Source of the DNA: Streptomyces sp. MMG1121
GTDB lineage: Bacteria > Actinomycetota > Actinomycetes > Streptomycetales > Streptomycetaceae
Direction of reading: 5' to 3'
Assembly: GCF_001280015.1 (NCBI RefSeq)
Contig: NZ_LGDV01000130.1
Coordinates: 67,813 to 131,812, forward strand
DNA length: 64,000 nt
Under the pieces are notes generated by a model, which worked only from the letters and a program-made list of their open reading frames with translations, did not search any database and was not told the DNA's origin. A program made the translations under genes and the position numbers. Each line of letters starts with the position of its first letter. Positions within the stretch are counted from its first letter, which is position 1. Shown here one piece after another: positions 17,023 through 25,434 of the stretch.

Positions 17023-17668
17023 CCAGCGCGCAGGGCAGGCCGGGGAAGGCCTCCGGGCCGTCGTCGGCGGTGAAGCGGTAGGGCTCGTCGGGCAGGACCA
17101 CCAGATCCGGGGCCGCCGCGCGCAGCTCCTCCAGCGGGACGCGGGGATAGCGGTCCGGGTGACCCGTGCAACGGTGGTCCACACCGAGCCGGGCCAGGAC
17201 GTCGCCCGCGAAGGTGTCCCGGCCCAGGACCATCCAGGGCCGGCGCCAGATCGGTACGACGGCCGTCCTGCGCTCCGCCGGCTCCGGCAGCGCGTCCCAG
17301 GCCGCCTCCGCCTCGTCCAGCCAGCGCGGGCGACCCGGCACACCGCACGCGCCGAGCACCCGGGCCAGCTCGGCGAACGCCTGCGGCACGCTCCGCACCT
17401 CGGTGACCAGCACGTCGAGGCCCGCCGCCCGCAGCACGTCGAGGTCCGGCGCGCGGTTCTCCTCCTCGTTGGCGATCACCAGGTCGGGGGCGAGCGCGAG
17501 GACCTGATCGAGCGCGGGGTTCTTGGTGCCGCCGATCCGGGTGACGTCCAGGTCGGCCGGATGGCTGCACCAGTCGGTGGCGCCGACGAGGGCACCCGGC
17601 AGCGTCATGGCGACGGCCTCGGTGAGGGACGGGACGAGGGAGACGACCCGCGGACGATCGACGGCCAT
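16934..17668 (-). CDS. Cobalamin/metal-complex binding protein, BtuF-like, without signal peptide
   Basis: A 244-residue protein of the helical-backbone metal receptor (BtuF/FhuD) fold: VVSLVPSLTEAV near the N-terminus, GATDWCSHP, IGGTKNPALDQVLALAPDLVIANEEENR, then the second lobe with HLTWYGPSLAEAP. This matches the cobalamin-binding subfamily, but there is no signal peptide or lipobox and no BtuC/BtuD genes are adjacent. A cytosolic ligand-binding role or a wrongly located component is possible. The ATG has AGGAGG five bases upstream. It follows the XRE-cupin regulator by 23 bp, probably in one operon. Confidence 0.8.
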   Translation of the reverse strand: MAVDRPRVVSLVPSLTEAVAMTLPGALVGATDWCSHPADLDVTRIGGTKNPALDQVLALAPDLVIANEEENRAPDLDVLRAAGLDVLVTEVRSVPQAFAELARVLGACGVPGRPRWLDEAEAAWDALPEPAERRTAVVPIWRRPWMVLGRDTFAGDVLARLGVDHRCTGHPDRYPRVPLEELRAAAPDLVVLPDEPYRFTADDGPEAFPGLPCALVSGRHLTWYGPSLAEAPGVLAEALRAARR

Positions 17669-17691
17669 GCGGACCTCCTCCCGCCCGACTC

Positions 17692-18264
17692 TCAGCGGGC
17701 CCGGTCCTGGACGGCCTCGATGTGTTCCGCCACCGCCACCACGATGACCCGGGTGTCCGGTACCGTCGCCCGCCAGCGGTGCCGTACCCCACCGGTCAGA
17801 TACAGGGTGTCGCCGCGGCCGAGGCGGTACGCGCGGCCCTCCGCCTCGATCTCGACGGCGCCGTCGGCGACGTACATCAGCTCGTCGTTGCGGTGCTGGA
17901 ACTCGCGGCCGGCCTCGTGGTCGCCGGTGAACTCGGAGGCGTTCAGCTGGTGGTGGCCGCGGACCAGCGAGCGGGTGCGCGGCTCGAAGTCGCCCTCGGC
18001 GAGCGGCTCGGCGCGCAGGACGTCCACGCTGGCGGCCGGGTCGGCGGCGGCGAGGAGTTCGACGGCCGTGGTGCGCAGGGCGTCGGCCAGTTTCTCCAGG
18101 GAGGTGCGGCTGGGGCGGGCCCGGTCGTTCTCGACCTGGCTGAGGAAGGGCACGGACAGGCCGCTGCGCTCGGCCACGACGGCGAGGGTCAGTTCCAGCG
18201 CACGGCGGCGCCGCCGGACGGCCGCGCCCACCCGCACGGGCTGTTGGTCTTTGTGGTCGCCCAT
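17692..18264 (-). CDS. XRE-family regulator with cupin domain
   Basis: A 190-residue regulator: an N-terminal helix-turn-helix (about 12-68: RVGAAVRRRRRALELTLAVVAERSGLSVPFLSQVE) and a C-terminal cupin barrel (about 105-185) with the YVADGAVEIEAEGRAYRLGRGDTLYLTGGVRHRW-type pattern. Such proteins sense a small molecule or metal through the cupin. ATG at 18262-18264 follows a GGAG-rich stretch; an upstream in-frame ATG at 18324 adds 20 non-conserved residues. It probably controls itself and the BtuF-like gene. Confidence 0.88.
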   Translation of the reverse strand: MGDHKDQQPVRVGAAVRRRRRALELTLAVVAERSGLSVPFLSQVENDRARPSRTSLEKLADALRTTAVELLAAADPAASVDVLRAEPLAEGDFEPRTRSLVRGHHQLNASEFTGDHEAGREFQHRNDELMYVADGAVEIEAEGRAYRLGRGDTLYLTGGVRHRWRATVPDTRVIVVAVAEHIEAVQDRAR

Positions 18265-18681
18265 CGCTCCGGCTCCCTCCCTCGCTCGTCGTGCCGTGGT
18301 CCGGGTGCCCGCGGTCGGGCACATGTCTTCCGATGACTTCTCTGCACCCTACGCATGTTCGGCAAACCGTTTCACGCGCCTGCCACATCCCTGTCATGTC
18401 CCCGTGTCCCCACCCTCATGGTTCACGCCAGTATGTCGCGGTCGGGGCCCTGTCCGAAGTGGTGTCGGCGCCGGGCCGGACCCCGCCGACGAGCTGGGCC
18501 GCGAGCCCCGGCCCGCGCCGAGGAGCGCGACGTTCCGTGATTGGCCGGATCCTTGCCGTACGCGCGGGCGCACGACGCGGACGGTCGCGCGGGGTCCGGA
18601 CGCCGCGAGGGGCGGACCGAGCCGGACGCGCGGCGGCGTACGGCGGGCCCGCCCCTCGGGCGGCGGTCGGGACCGGTCGGG
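18265..18681. other. 417-bp intergenic region
   Basis: No gene is apparent. The part next to the XRE gene holds a good minus-strand promoter: TGAAAC (18369-18374) and TAGGGT (18346-18351) with 17 nt between. The part beyond is GC-rich with short GGGCGGGC/GCCCGCCC self-complementary runs near 18640-18665 that may end the betaine transporter transcript. Confidence 0.5.
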
Positions 18682-20496
18682 TCACCCGGCCGCCTGGCTC
18701 CGGCCCTTCTGCTTGGCGACCGGAGCCCACTGGTCGACCAGGCCCGGGTTCGCGCGCAGCCAGGTGCGCACGGCGTCCTGTTCCTTGCCCTTGCCGGCCT
18801 TCTGGATCTGCGCCTCCAGACCGGTCAGCTGCTTCTCGGTCATGGAGAAGTCCTTCAGCCAGGTGCCGACCTGGGGGTTGTCCTGGGCGAAGCCCTTGCG
18901 GCTGAGGGTGTGCACCCCGTCGCCCGAGCCCCAGGCGCCCTTGGGGTCCTTCAGCCTCTTGAGGTCGTAGTCGCTGTAGGCCCAGTGCGGCGACCACAGG
19001 GTGACGAGGACCGGCTGCTTCTTGGCGTAGGCGCGCTGCAGCTCGGCGAGCATGGCCGGGGTGGAGCCGTCGATCACGTCGTACGTGCCCTGGAGACCGT
19101 ACTCCTTGAGGACCTTGCTCTTGAGCAGGCCCATCTCGCCCGCGCTGGGCTCGATGCCGACGATCTTGCCGCCGAACTCGGAGGCGTGGTCCTTCAGGTC
19201 CGCCAGGGAGTTCACGTCCTTCACGTACGAGGGGACGGTCAGCTCCAGGGAGGTCGGGCCGTACCACTTGCCGAGGTCGTCGAGCTGCTTGCCGTACTTC
19301 TTCCAGTACTCGGCGTGCGTCGTGGGCAGCCAGGAGTCGGTCTCGAAGTCGAGCTGGCCGGTGGCGAGACCGGTGTAGAGGGGGCCGGCCGCGTACTGGG
19401 TGGTGGTGACCTTGAAGCCGCGCTCCTCCAGGATCTCCTTCCAGAGGAACGTCGAGGCGACGCCCTCGTCCCAGGGGATGTAGCCGATCTTGATCTGCTT
19501 GCCCTTGCCGACGTCGGTGCCGGAGGCCTCGGAGTCGCCGGAGGACCCGCCGAAGACACCCATGCCGCCCGCGACGAGTGCCAGGACGACCACGCCGACG
19601 ACGGCGACGGCCGGACGCGGGCGGTACGACCACGCGCGCGTGCGGGCCTTGGCGGCGGCCCTGCGGCCGAGCGGGGAGAGCTGGGTGCCGAGGGCGCCGG
19701 TCATCCGGTCGAGGTAGATGGCGAGGACGACGATGCCGACGCCCGCCTCGAAGCCGTAGCCGATGTCGAGCTGGCCGATGGCCTCGTTCACGGCGCCGCC
19801 GAGGCCGCCGGTGCCGACCATGCCGGCGATGACGACCATGGACAGGCCGAGCATGATCACCTGGTTGACGCCGGCCATGATGGTCGGCAGGGCGAGCGGC
19901 AGCTGGACGCGCCAGAGCGTGTTGCGCGGAGTGGTGCCGAACGCCTCGGCGGCCTCGACCAGTTCGGCGTCGACCTGGCGGATGCCCAGCTCGGTCATGC
20001 GGACGCCGGGGGCGAGCGCGAAGATCAGCGTGGCGACGACACCGGCGGCGGTGCCGAGTCCGAAGAAGAGCATGGCCGGGATCAGCAGGACCATCGACGG
20101 CATCGTCTGGAGCAGGTCCAGGACGGGCCGTACGGTCGCGCTGACCGCCTTGGAGCGGGCGGCCCAGATGCCCAGCGGGACCGAGATCACCAGCGCGATC
20201 ACGGTCGCCACGAGAACGAGGGCGAGCGTGGACATGGCCTGGTCCCACAGCTGGAGCGAGTCGACCAGCGCGAATCCGGCGAAGGCGAGGACACCGGCGA
20301 GCAGGCCGCGCAGCCACCAGGCGATGACCGCGAGGATGCCGGCCATCAGCAGCGGCTCGGGGGCGGCGAGCACCGTGTCGATGCCGTTGTACATGCCCTC
20401 CATGACCGCCTTGATGGCGTCGAAGAGCCAGGAGAAGTGGTCGACCAGCCAGTTGACGCCGGAGTCGACCCAGTCGCCGAGCGGGATTCTAGGCAC
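18682..20496 (-). CDS. Glycine betaine/proline ABC transporter permease fused to binding protein
   Basis: A 604-residue fusion. Residues about 1-290 are a ProW/OpuAB-type permease with several transmembrane helices and the coupling-loop region AEAFGTTPRNTLWRVQLPLALP. A further membrane anchor (about 300-320) tethers a C-terminal OpuAC/ProX-like domain (about 345-600), seen in KQIKIGYIPWDEGVASTFLW, TDSWLPTTHAEYW and VTLWSPHWAYSDYDL with its aromatic-cage residues. It takes up compatible solutes in osmotic stress with the upstream ATPase. The GTG start (20494-20496) overlaps the ATPase stop by 8 bp. Confidence 0.9.
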   Translation of the reverse strand: MPRIPLGDWVDSGVNWLVDHFSWLFDAIKAVMEGMYNGIDTVLAAPEPLLMAGILAVIAWWLRGLLAGVLAFAGFALVDSLQLWDQAMSTLALVLVATVIALVISVPLGIWAARSKAVSATVRPVLDLLQTMPSMVLLIPAMLFFGLGTAAGVVATLIFALAPGVRMTELGIRQVDAELVEAAEAFGTTPRNTLWRVQLPLALPTIMAGVNQVIMLGLSMVVIAGMVGTGGLGGAVNEAIGQLDIGYGFEAGVGIVVLAIYLDRMTGALGTQLSPLGRRAAAKARTRAWSYRPRPAVAVVGVVVLALVAGGMGVFGGSSGDSEASGTDVGKGKQIKIGYIPWDEGVASTFLWKEILEERGFKVTTTQYAAGPLYTGLATGQLDFETDSWLPTTHAEYWKKYGKQLDDLGKWYGPTSLELTVPSYVKDVNSLADLKDHASEFGGKIVGIEPSAGEMGLLKSKVLKEYGLQGTYDVIDGSTPAMLAELQRAYAKKQPVLVTLWSPHWAYSDYDLKRLKDPKGAWGSGDGVHTLSRKGFAQDNPQVGTWLKDFSMTEKQLTGLEAQIQKAGKGKEQDAVRTWLRANPGLVDQWAPVAKQKGRSQAAG

Positions 20497-21565
20497 GACC
20501 GATCACCTTCCCGTCCGGGTTGTCGCAGGACACGGGATCGGCCGTCTCGTCGCCGAGGAAGCCGACCAGCCGCTGCCTGGGCACGACACCGACGACCCTG
20601 TTGGCCTCGTCCACGACCGAGACGCGGTGTCCCAGCCGGGCGCTGATCGCGCACAGTTCCACGAACGGCGTCCCGCGGGTCGCGGTCTCGCAGCCGCACA
20701 GAGGGGCATCGCTCGTCACCGAGGTGTCCATCACCGCGGCGGCGGTCAGCACCCGGGAGCGGTCGACGTCCTGGATGAAGGAGGCGACGTAGTCGTTCGC
20801 GGGGCGCAGCAGGATGTCCTCGGCGGTGCCGGTCTGCACGATCCGGCCGTCGCGCATCACGGCGATGCGGTCGCCGAGACGCATGGCCTCGTTGAGGTCG
20901 TGGGTGATGAAGACGATGGTCTTCTTCAGGGTCTTCTGGAGTTCGAGGAGCTGGTCCTGCATGTCGCGGCGGATCAGCGGGTCCAGCGCGCTGAAGGACT
21001 CGTCCATGAGCAGCAGGTCGGCGTCGGTGGCGAGGGCGCGGGCGAGGCCGACGCGCTGCTGCATGCCGCCGGACAGCTCGTCGGGCCAGGAGGTCTCCCA
21101 GCCGGCCAGGCCGCACAGGGCGAGCGCCTCGTCGGCGCGGCGTTCGCGCTCGGCGCGGGGCACGCCCTGCACTTCCAGGCCGTAGGCGGCGTTGTCGCGG
21201 ACGCTGCGGTGCGGGAAGAGCGCGAAGTGCTGGAAGACCATGCTGATCTTCCGGGAGCGGACCTCGCGCAGTTCACGGTCGGTGAGCGTGGTCAGGTCCT
21301 GGCCGTCGAAGCGCACACTGCCCGCGGTCGGCTCCAGCAGACCGTTGAGCATGCGCAGCAGGGTGGACTTGCCGGAGCCCGACAGACCCATGACGACGAA
21401 GATCTCGCCCTCGCCGACGCCGAAGGAGGCGTCGATCACGGCGGCGGTCGTGCCGTCGGAGCGCAGCTCCTCCCGGTCGGCGCCCTGCCGCAGGCGTTCC
21501 ACTGCTTCGTCCGGTCGTCTGCCGAACACCTTGAACAGGTGCTCCGCCTCAAGCCTGGCTGACAC
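20489..21565 (-). CDS. proV-like: Glycine betaine/proline ABC transporter ATP-binding protein
   Basis: A 358-residue ProV/OpuAA-type ATPase. Walker A is GLSGSGKST, the Q-loop is FQHFALFPH, the signature LSGGMQQR and Walker B LLLMDES. An N-terminal extension with FKVFGRRPDEAVERL is typical of the family. The C-terminal about 90 residues form a CBS region that senses ionic strength or c-di-AMP in relatives. The GTG start (21563-21565) has GAGAGG five bases upstream. It is co-transcribed with the permease-binding protein fusion; the likely trigger is osmotic stress. Confidence 0.93.
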   Translation of the reverse strand: MSARLEAEHLFKVFGRRPDEAVERLRQGADREELRSDGTTAAVIDASFGVGEGEIFVVMGLSGSGKSTLLRMLNGLLEPTAGSVRFDGQDLTTLTDRELREVRSRKISMVFQHFALFPHRSVRDNAAYGLEVQGVPRAERERRADEALALCGLAGWETSWPDELSGGMQQRVGLARALATDADLLLMDESFSALDPLIRRDMQDQLLELQKTLKKTIVFITHDLNEAMRLGDRIAVMRDGRIVQTGTAEDILLRPANDYVASFIQDVDRSRVLTAAAVMDTSVTSDAPLCGCETATRGTPFVELCAISARLGHRVSVVDEANRVVGVVPRQRLVGFLGDETADPVSCDNPDGKVIGRA

Positions 21566-21782
21566 GCGTGCCTCTCGTCTGGGGGACAGGAAATGGGGAC
21601 GCGACGCCCCGCAGACTGTTGAAATCGCAACCGGCATCGCTCCGAGGCGGCGCCTGCCCAGGTCAAGCGGAGGCAAACACACAAGTGGCCCGGCTCACGG
21701 CGGTGCGCACACCGCAACGCGTTCCGGCGTGAGGGCCGCCGGGTGACGGCCGGCTGTCAGTGCCGTGCGGCATGATGCGAGC

Positions 21783-22703
21783 GTGACCGGACAACTCATG
21801 CTGCTCGACACCGCTTCGCTGTATTTCCGCGCCTACTTCGGCGTCCCGGACTCCGTGAGGGCCCCCGACGGCACGCCGGTGAACGCCGTGCGCGGGCTGC
21901 TGGACTTCATCGACCGGCTGGTCAAGGACCACCGGCCGCAGCAGCTGGTGGCCTGTATGGACGCCGACTGGCGGCCGCAGTGGCGGGTGGACCTCATTCC
22001 CACGTACAAGGCGCACCGGGTCGCCGAGGAGCACGAGGGCGCGCCGGACGCGGAGGAGGTGCCGGACACGCTGGCCCCGCAGGTGCCGGTCATCGAGGAC
22101 GTGCTGGACGCGGTCGGCATCGCCCGGGTCGGGGTCGCCGCGTACGAGGCGGACGACGTGATCGGCACGTTCACGGCGCGCGCGAAGGGCCCGGTGGACA
22201 TCGTCACCGGCGACCGTGATCTGTACCAGCTGGTGGACGACGCGCGCGGGATCCGGGTGCTGTATCCGCTGAAGGGGGTCGGCACGCTGCAGCTGACCGA
22301 CGAGGCGGTGCTGCGCGAGAAGTACGGCGTCGACGGGCGAGGGTACGCGGATCTGGCGCTGTTGCGCGGCGACCCGAGCGACGGTCTGCCGGGCGTGGCC
22401 GGGATCGGCGAGAAGACGGCCGCCAAGCTGCTGGCCGAGTTCGGCGACCTGGCCGGGATCATGGCGGCGCTCGACGACCCGAAGGCGAAGCTCACGCCGT
22501 CGCAGCGCAAGCGGCTGGACGAGGCCCGGCCGTATGTGGCGGTGGCGCCGAAGGTGGTGCGGGTGGCCGCCGACGTGCCGCTGCCGGACGTCGACCCGGA
22601 CCTGCCGCGCACCCCGCGCGATCCGCAGGCGCTGGAGCGGCTCGCGGAGCGCTGGGGGCTGGGCGGCTCCCTGCACCGGCTGCTGACCACGCTGGCCGGA
22701 TGA
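21783..22703 (+). CDS. 5'-3' exonuclease (FEN/Pol I 5'-nuclease domain)
   Basis: A 306-residue stand-alone flap/5' nuclease. The N-terminal PIN-like domain holds the metal-binding acids in LMLLDTASLYFRAYF, ACMDADWRPQWR, AYEADDVIGT and VTGDRDLYQLV; the C-terminal helix-hairpin-helix LPGVAGIGEKTAAKLLAEFG binds DNA. It corresponds to the 5'-nuclease part of DNA polymerase I without the polymerase, as in E. coli Xni/ExoIX-like proteins, and may process RNA primers or flaps. The GTG at 21783 has no strong ribosome site; an ATG at 21798 is an alternative. It is divergent from the betaine operon. Confidence 0.9.
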   Translation: MTGQLMLLDTASLYFRAYFGVPDSVRAPDGTPVNAVRGLLDFIDRLVKDHRPQQLVACMDADWRPQWRVDLIPTYKAHRVAEEHEGAPDAEEVPDTLAPQVPVIEDVLDAVGIARVGVAAYEADDVIGTFTARAKGPVDIVTGDRDLYQLVDDARGIRVLYPLKGVGTLQLTDEAVLREKYGVDGRGYADLALLRGDPSDGLPGVAGIGEKTAAKLLAEFGDLAGIMAALDDPKAKLTPSQRKRLDEARPYVAVAPKVVRVAADVPLPDVDPDLPRTPRDPQALERLAERWGLGGSLHRLLTTLAG

Positions 22704-22759
22704 CCTTGACCGGAATATTCCGGCAAAGACCCGCCGATCGGGCCCACCAGAAAGAGGTG

Positions 22760-22796
22760 TTGACGCGGAGCGAGATGCTAACTTAGGTAAACCTAA
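22760..22796 (+). promoter_or_regulatory. Iron-box promoter of the siderophore-interacting protein gene
   Basis: A perfect palindrome TTAGGT-AA-ACCTAA (22783-22796) matches the DmdR/DtxR-type iron box. It overlaps the -10 position 17 nt after a TTGACG -35 (22760-22765), so an iron-loaded repressor there would block transcription. Confidence 0.85.
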
Positions 22797-22816
22797 CCAA
22801 TTCGCAGGAGGCCGTG

Positions 22817-23662
22817 ATGGCAGAGCGCCCGGGACGTAAGCCGCGCAAGCCCCGTACCGCCCAGGTGGTCCGCACCGAGCGGCTGACCCCGCACATGCAG
22901 CGTGTGGTGCTCGGCGGCGAGGGCCTGGCCGACTTCGCGGCGGACACCTGCACCGACCACTACGTGAAGCTGCTTTTCGGCCCCGAGGGCGTGAGTTACC
23001 CGGAGCCGTTCGACCTGGAGCGGATCCGCGAGGAGTTCCCCCGCGAGCAGTGGCCGGTGACCCGGACGTACACCGTGCGCGCCTGGGACCCCGGGCAGCG
23101 GGAGATGACGCTGGACTTCGTCATCCACGGCGACGAGGGCCTGGCCGGCCCGTGGGCCACGCGGGTGCGGCCCGGCGAGACGGTCCTCTTCATGGGCCCC
23201 GGCGGCGCCTACGCCCCCGACCCGGAGGCCGACTGGCACCTGTTCGCCGGGGACGAGAGCGCGCTGCCCGCGATCGCCCGGTCCGTGGAGGCGCTGCCCG
23301 CCGATTCCCGCGCGCACGTCTTCGTCGAGGTGTCCGGCCCCGAGGAGGAGCAGAAGATCGGCTCCGACGCGGCGGTGGTCTGGCTGCACCGCGGGGACCG
23401 GCCGGTGGGCGAGGCCCTGCTGGAGGCCGTACGCGGGCTGGACTTCCCGGCGGGCCGGGTGCACGCGTTCGTGCACGGCGAGGCGGGCTTCGTGAAGGAG
23501 CTGCGCCGGCTGCTGCGGGTCGAGCGGCAGATCCCGCGCGAGGACCTGTCGATCTCCGGTTACTGGCGCCTGGGCCACAACGAGGACGGCTGGCAGGCCT
23601 CCAAGCAGGACTGGAACGCCCGTATCGAGGCCGAGCAGGAGACCGGCGCGGCGGCCGCGTGA
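22817..23662 (+). CDS. Siderophore-interacting protein (FAD-dependent ferric reductase)
   Basis: A 281-residue flavin reductase of the SIP/ViuB family, which reduces ferric siderophores in the cytosol to release iron. The FAD-binding motif RTYTVRAWD and the segment GPWATRVRPGETVLFMGPGGAY are present, with the C-terminal NAD(P)H domain VHAFVHGEAGF...ISGYWRLGHNEDGW typical of the family. ATG at 22817 has AGGAGG five bases upstream (a GTG precedes it directly). The iron box just upstream supports derepression in low iron. It is convergent with the 5'-nucleotidase gene, 21 bp away. Confidence 0.93.
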   Translation: MAERPGRKPRKPRTAQVVRTERLTPHMQRVVLGGEGLADFAADTCTDHYVKLLFGPEGVSYPEPFDLERIREEFPREQWPVTRTYTVRAWDPGQREMTLDFVIHGDEGLAGPWATRVRPGETVLFMGPGGAYAPDPEADWHLFAGDESALPAIARSVEALPADSRAHVFVEVSGPEEEQKIGSDAAVVWLHRGDRPVGEALLEAVRGLDFPAGRVHAFVHGEAGFVKELRRLLRVERQIPREDLSISGYWRLGHNEDGWQASKQDWNARIEAEQETGAAAA

Positions 23663-23683
23663 GCGCCTGGGCCGCCTCGCCGG

Positions 23684-24628
23684 TCAGTCTCCGGGCGCCG
23701 TCTCGTTGATCTTGCCGAAGGGGATGTGCACACAGGGCGTCGTCCGCGCCGCGCTCTCCAGGTGGGTCACCTGGTCGTCGAAGAAGATGTGCGGTCCGAG
23801 CACCTTCAGGACCGCGCCCTTCTCGATGCCGCCGAGGAAGAAGGCGCCGTTGACCCGCAGACCCCACTGCTGGAGGCTCCGTACGGCCCTCTCGTGGGCC
23901 GGCGCGGCGCGCGCGGTCACGATGGAGACGTGCACCCGGCTCGGGTGGCCCGGGTCCGTCGCGCGCCGTTCCTCCTCCCGGCGCTGTATCCGGTTCACGC
24001 CGGCGAGGAAGTCGCGCAGCGGTCCGGGGTCGTGCGGGGTGGCCGCGTGCCGGGCCTCGTGGGCGCGGAACTCCTCCAGACCGCCGGACTGGTACACCTG
24101 CTCGGCGGCATCGTCGGCCAGCACCCCGTCGAAGTCGAACGCGATCCGCAGCTCCCGGTCGGCGAGGTCGTCCGCGTACGACGAGCCGAGCACCTGCCCG
24201 GCCGGCAGCCCTGCGGCGACCGCCTCGCGCACGTCGTCGCCGTTCGCGGACAGGAACAGGGACATGTCCAGTGCGGCGACGAACGCGTACGGCGACCTGC
24301 CCTGCAGGAACACGGCCCGGCTGATGGGCAGTTCATGGGCCTGGATCGACCGCATGACCCTCAGGCCCGTGTCGGGGTCGTTGCGGGACAGGATGATGAC
24401 CTCGACGAGCGGATCGTCCGGCTCGCCGAGGTCGTTCAGCGACAGCAGTCTGCGGATGAACGCGAACGCGACTCCGGGCCGGAGCGTGTGGTCCACGTGC
24501 GCTTCCTGGTAGGCCCGGTAGGCCTCCTGGCCCTGCTCGCGGAAGACGGCGTCCGACTCCCGCAGATCGAACAGGGCACTGGAGGCCACGCCGACGACGA
24601 GTCGGCTCGCAAGGTCGTAGGGCGGCAT
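23684..24628 (-). CDS. Cytosolic 5'-nucleotidase (NT5C1-like)
   Basis: A 314-residue protein of the 5'-nucleotidase family related to animal NT5C1A/B. It starts with RLVVGVASSALFDL, has EVIILSRNDPDTGLRVMRSI in the first half and the HAD-like motif IAFDFDGVLADDAAE at about 165, followed by GPHIFFDDQVTHLE. It would dephosphorylate nucleoside monophosphates such as AMP or IMP. Its start is 29 bp from the end of the ABC permease gene on the same strand, so it could be read from that operon, though function does not suggest a link. Confidence 0.85.
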   Translation of the reverse strand: MPPYDLASRLVVGVASSALFDLRESDAVFREQGQEAYRAYQEAHVDHTLRPGVAFAFIRRLLSLNDLGEPDDPLVEVIILSRNDPDTGLRVMRSIQAHELPISRAVFLQGRSPYAFVAALDMSLFLSANGDDVREAVAAGLPAGQVLGSSYADDLADRELRIAFDFDGVLADDAAEQVYQSGGLEEFRAHEARHAATPHDPGPLRDFLAGVNRIQRREEERRATDPGHPSRVHVSIVTARAAPAHERAVRSLQQWGLRVNGAFFLGGIEKGAVLKVLGPHIFFDDQVTHLESAARTTPCVHIPFGKINETAPGD

Positions 24629-24657
24629 GCCCTACATCTTCACACCGGCAGGCTCTC

Positions 24658-25434
24658 TCACACCGACCGCTGGTAGGAGCGGAAGGTGCGGATCGACAGC
24701 CACACCGCAGCGACCGCCAGGGCCAGCAGCGCGCCACCGCGGCTGAGCACGTCCCCCCAGTCGGGGTGCTCGGACAGTGCCGAACGGCCCGCCACCATGG
24801 CCCAGTTGAGCGGGTTGAAGTCGGCGACGTGCCGCATCCAGCCGGGCATCTGCGCGGGTGCCATGAAGGCGCTGGAGAGGAAGGTCAGCGGCAGCAGCAG
24901 GAAGGTGTTGATGCCGATGATGGACTCCCGTTCGCGCACGAGCATGCCGAGCGCGTTGGACAGCGCCCCGAAGACCGTGCCGAGCAGGACGGCGGCCAGG
25001 ACGAGGATCGCGATGCCGCCGATGCCACCGGGGTAGTCCGCGCCGCCGAGCAGGCCCAGCAGCACGATGACCACCGACTGGAACGCGGTGACCAGGCCGT
25101 TGTTGACGACGTTGCCGTTCATCAGCGCGGCCCGGCTGACCGGGGTGGTCAGGAAGCGGTCGAGGGTACCGCGCTGGATCTCCTCCAGCGTGCCCATTCC
25201 GGCCCACATGTTGGAGCCGAGGGCGCTCATCACGACCACGCCCGGCACCAGATAGTCCAGATACGAGGTGGTGCCGAAGCCGCCCAGTTCGACGACCTTC
25301 CTGAAAAGGCTGCCGAACAGGAACAGCCAGATCACCGGCTGGATCAGGGTGATGATGGCGTAGGCGGGCTGCCGGGCGAACACCCGCAGCTGACGCTGTG
25401 TCATGTACCAGGTCTGGGCGACGGCACCGCTCAT
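24658..25434 (-). CDS. ABC-2 type transporter permease (DrrB-like)
   Basis: A 258-residue integral membrane protein with six hydrophobic segments. The N-terminal TQRQLRVFARQPAYAIITL and IQPVIWLFLFGSLF are typical of DrrB-type daunorubicin exporter permeases, as is FNPLNWAMVAGRSAL near the C-terminus. The ATG (25432-25434) overlaps the stop of the ATPase gene (ATGA). Together they form an export pump for a hydrophobic compound, lipid or drug, under the nearby PadR regulator. Confidence 0.9.
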   Translation of the reverse strand: MSGAVAQTWYMTQRQLRVFARQPAYAIITLIQPVIWLFLFGSLFRKVVELGGFGTTSYLDYLVPGVVVMSALGSNMWAGMGTLEEIQRGTLDRFLTTPVSRAALMNGNVVNNGLVTAFQSVVIVLLGLLGGADYPGGIGGIAILVLAAVLLGTVFGALSNALGMLVRERESIIGINTFLLLPLTFLSSAFMAPAQMPGWMRHVADFNPLNWAMVAGRSALSEHPDWGDVLSRGGALLALAVAAVWLSIRTFRSYQRSV

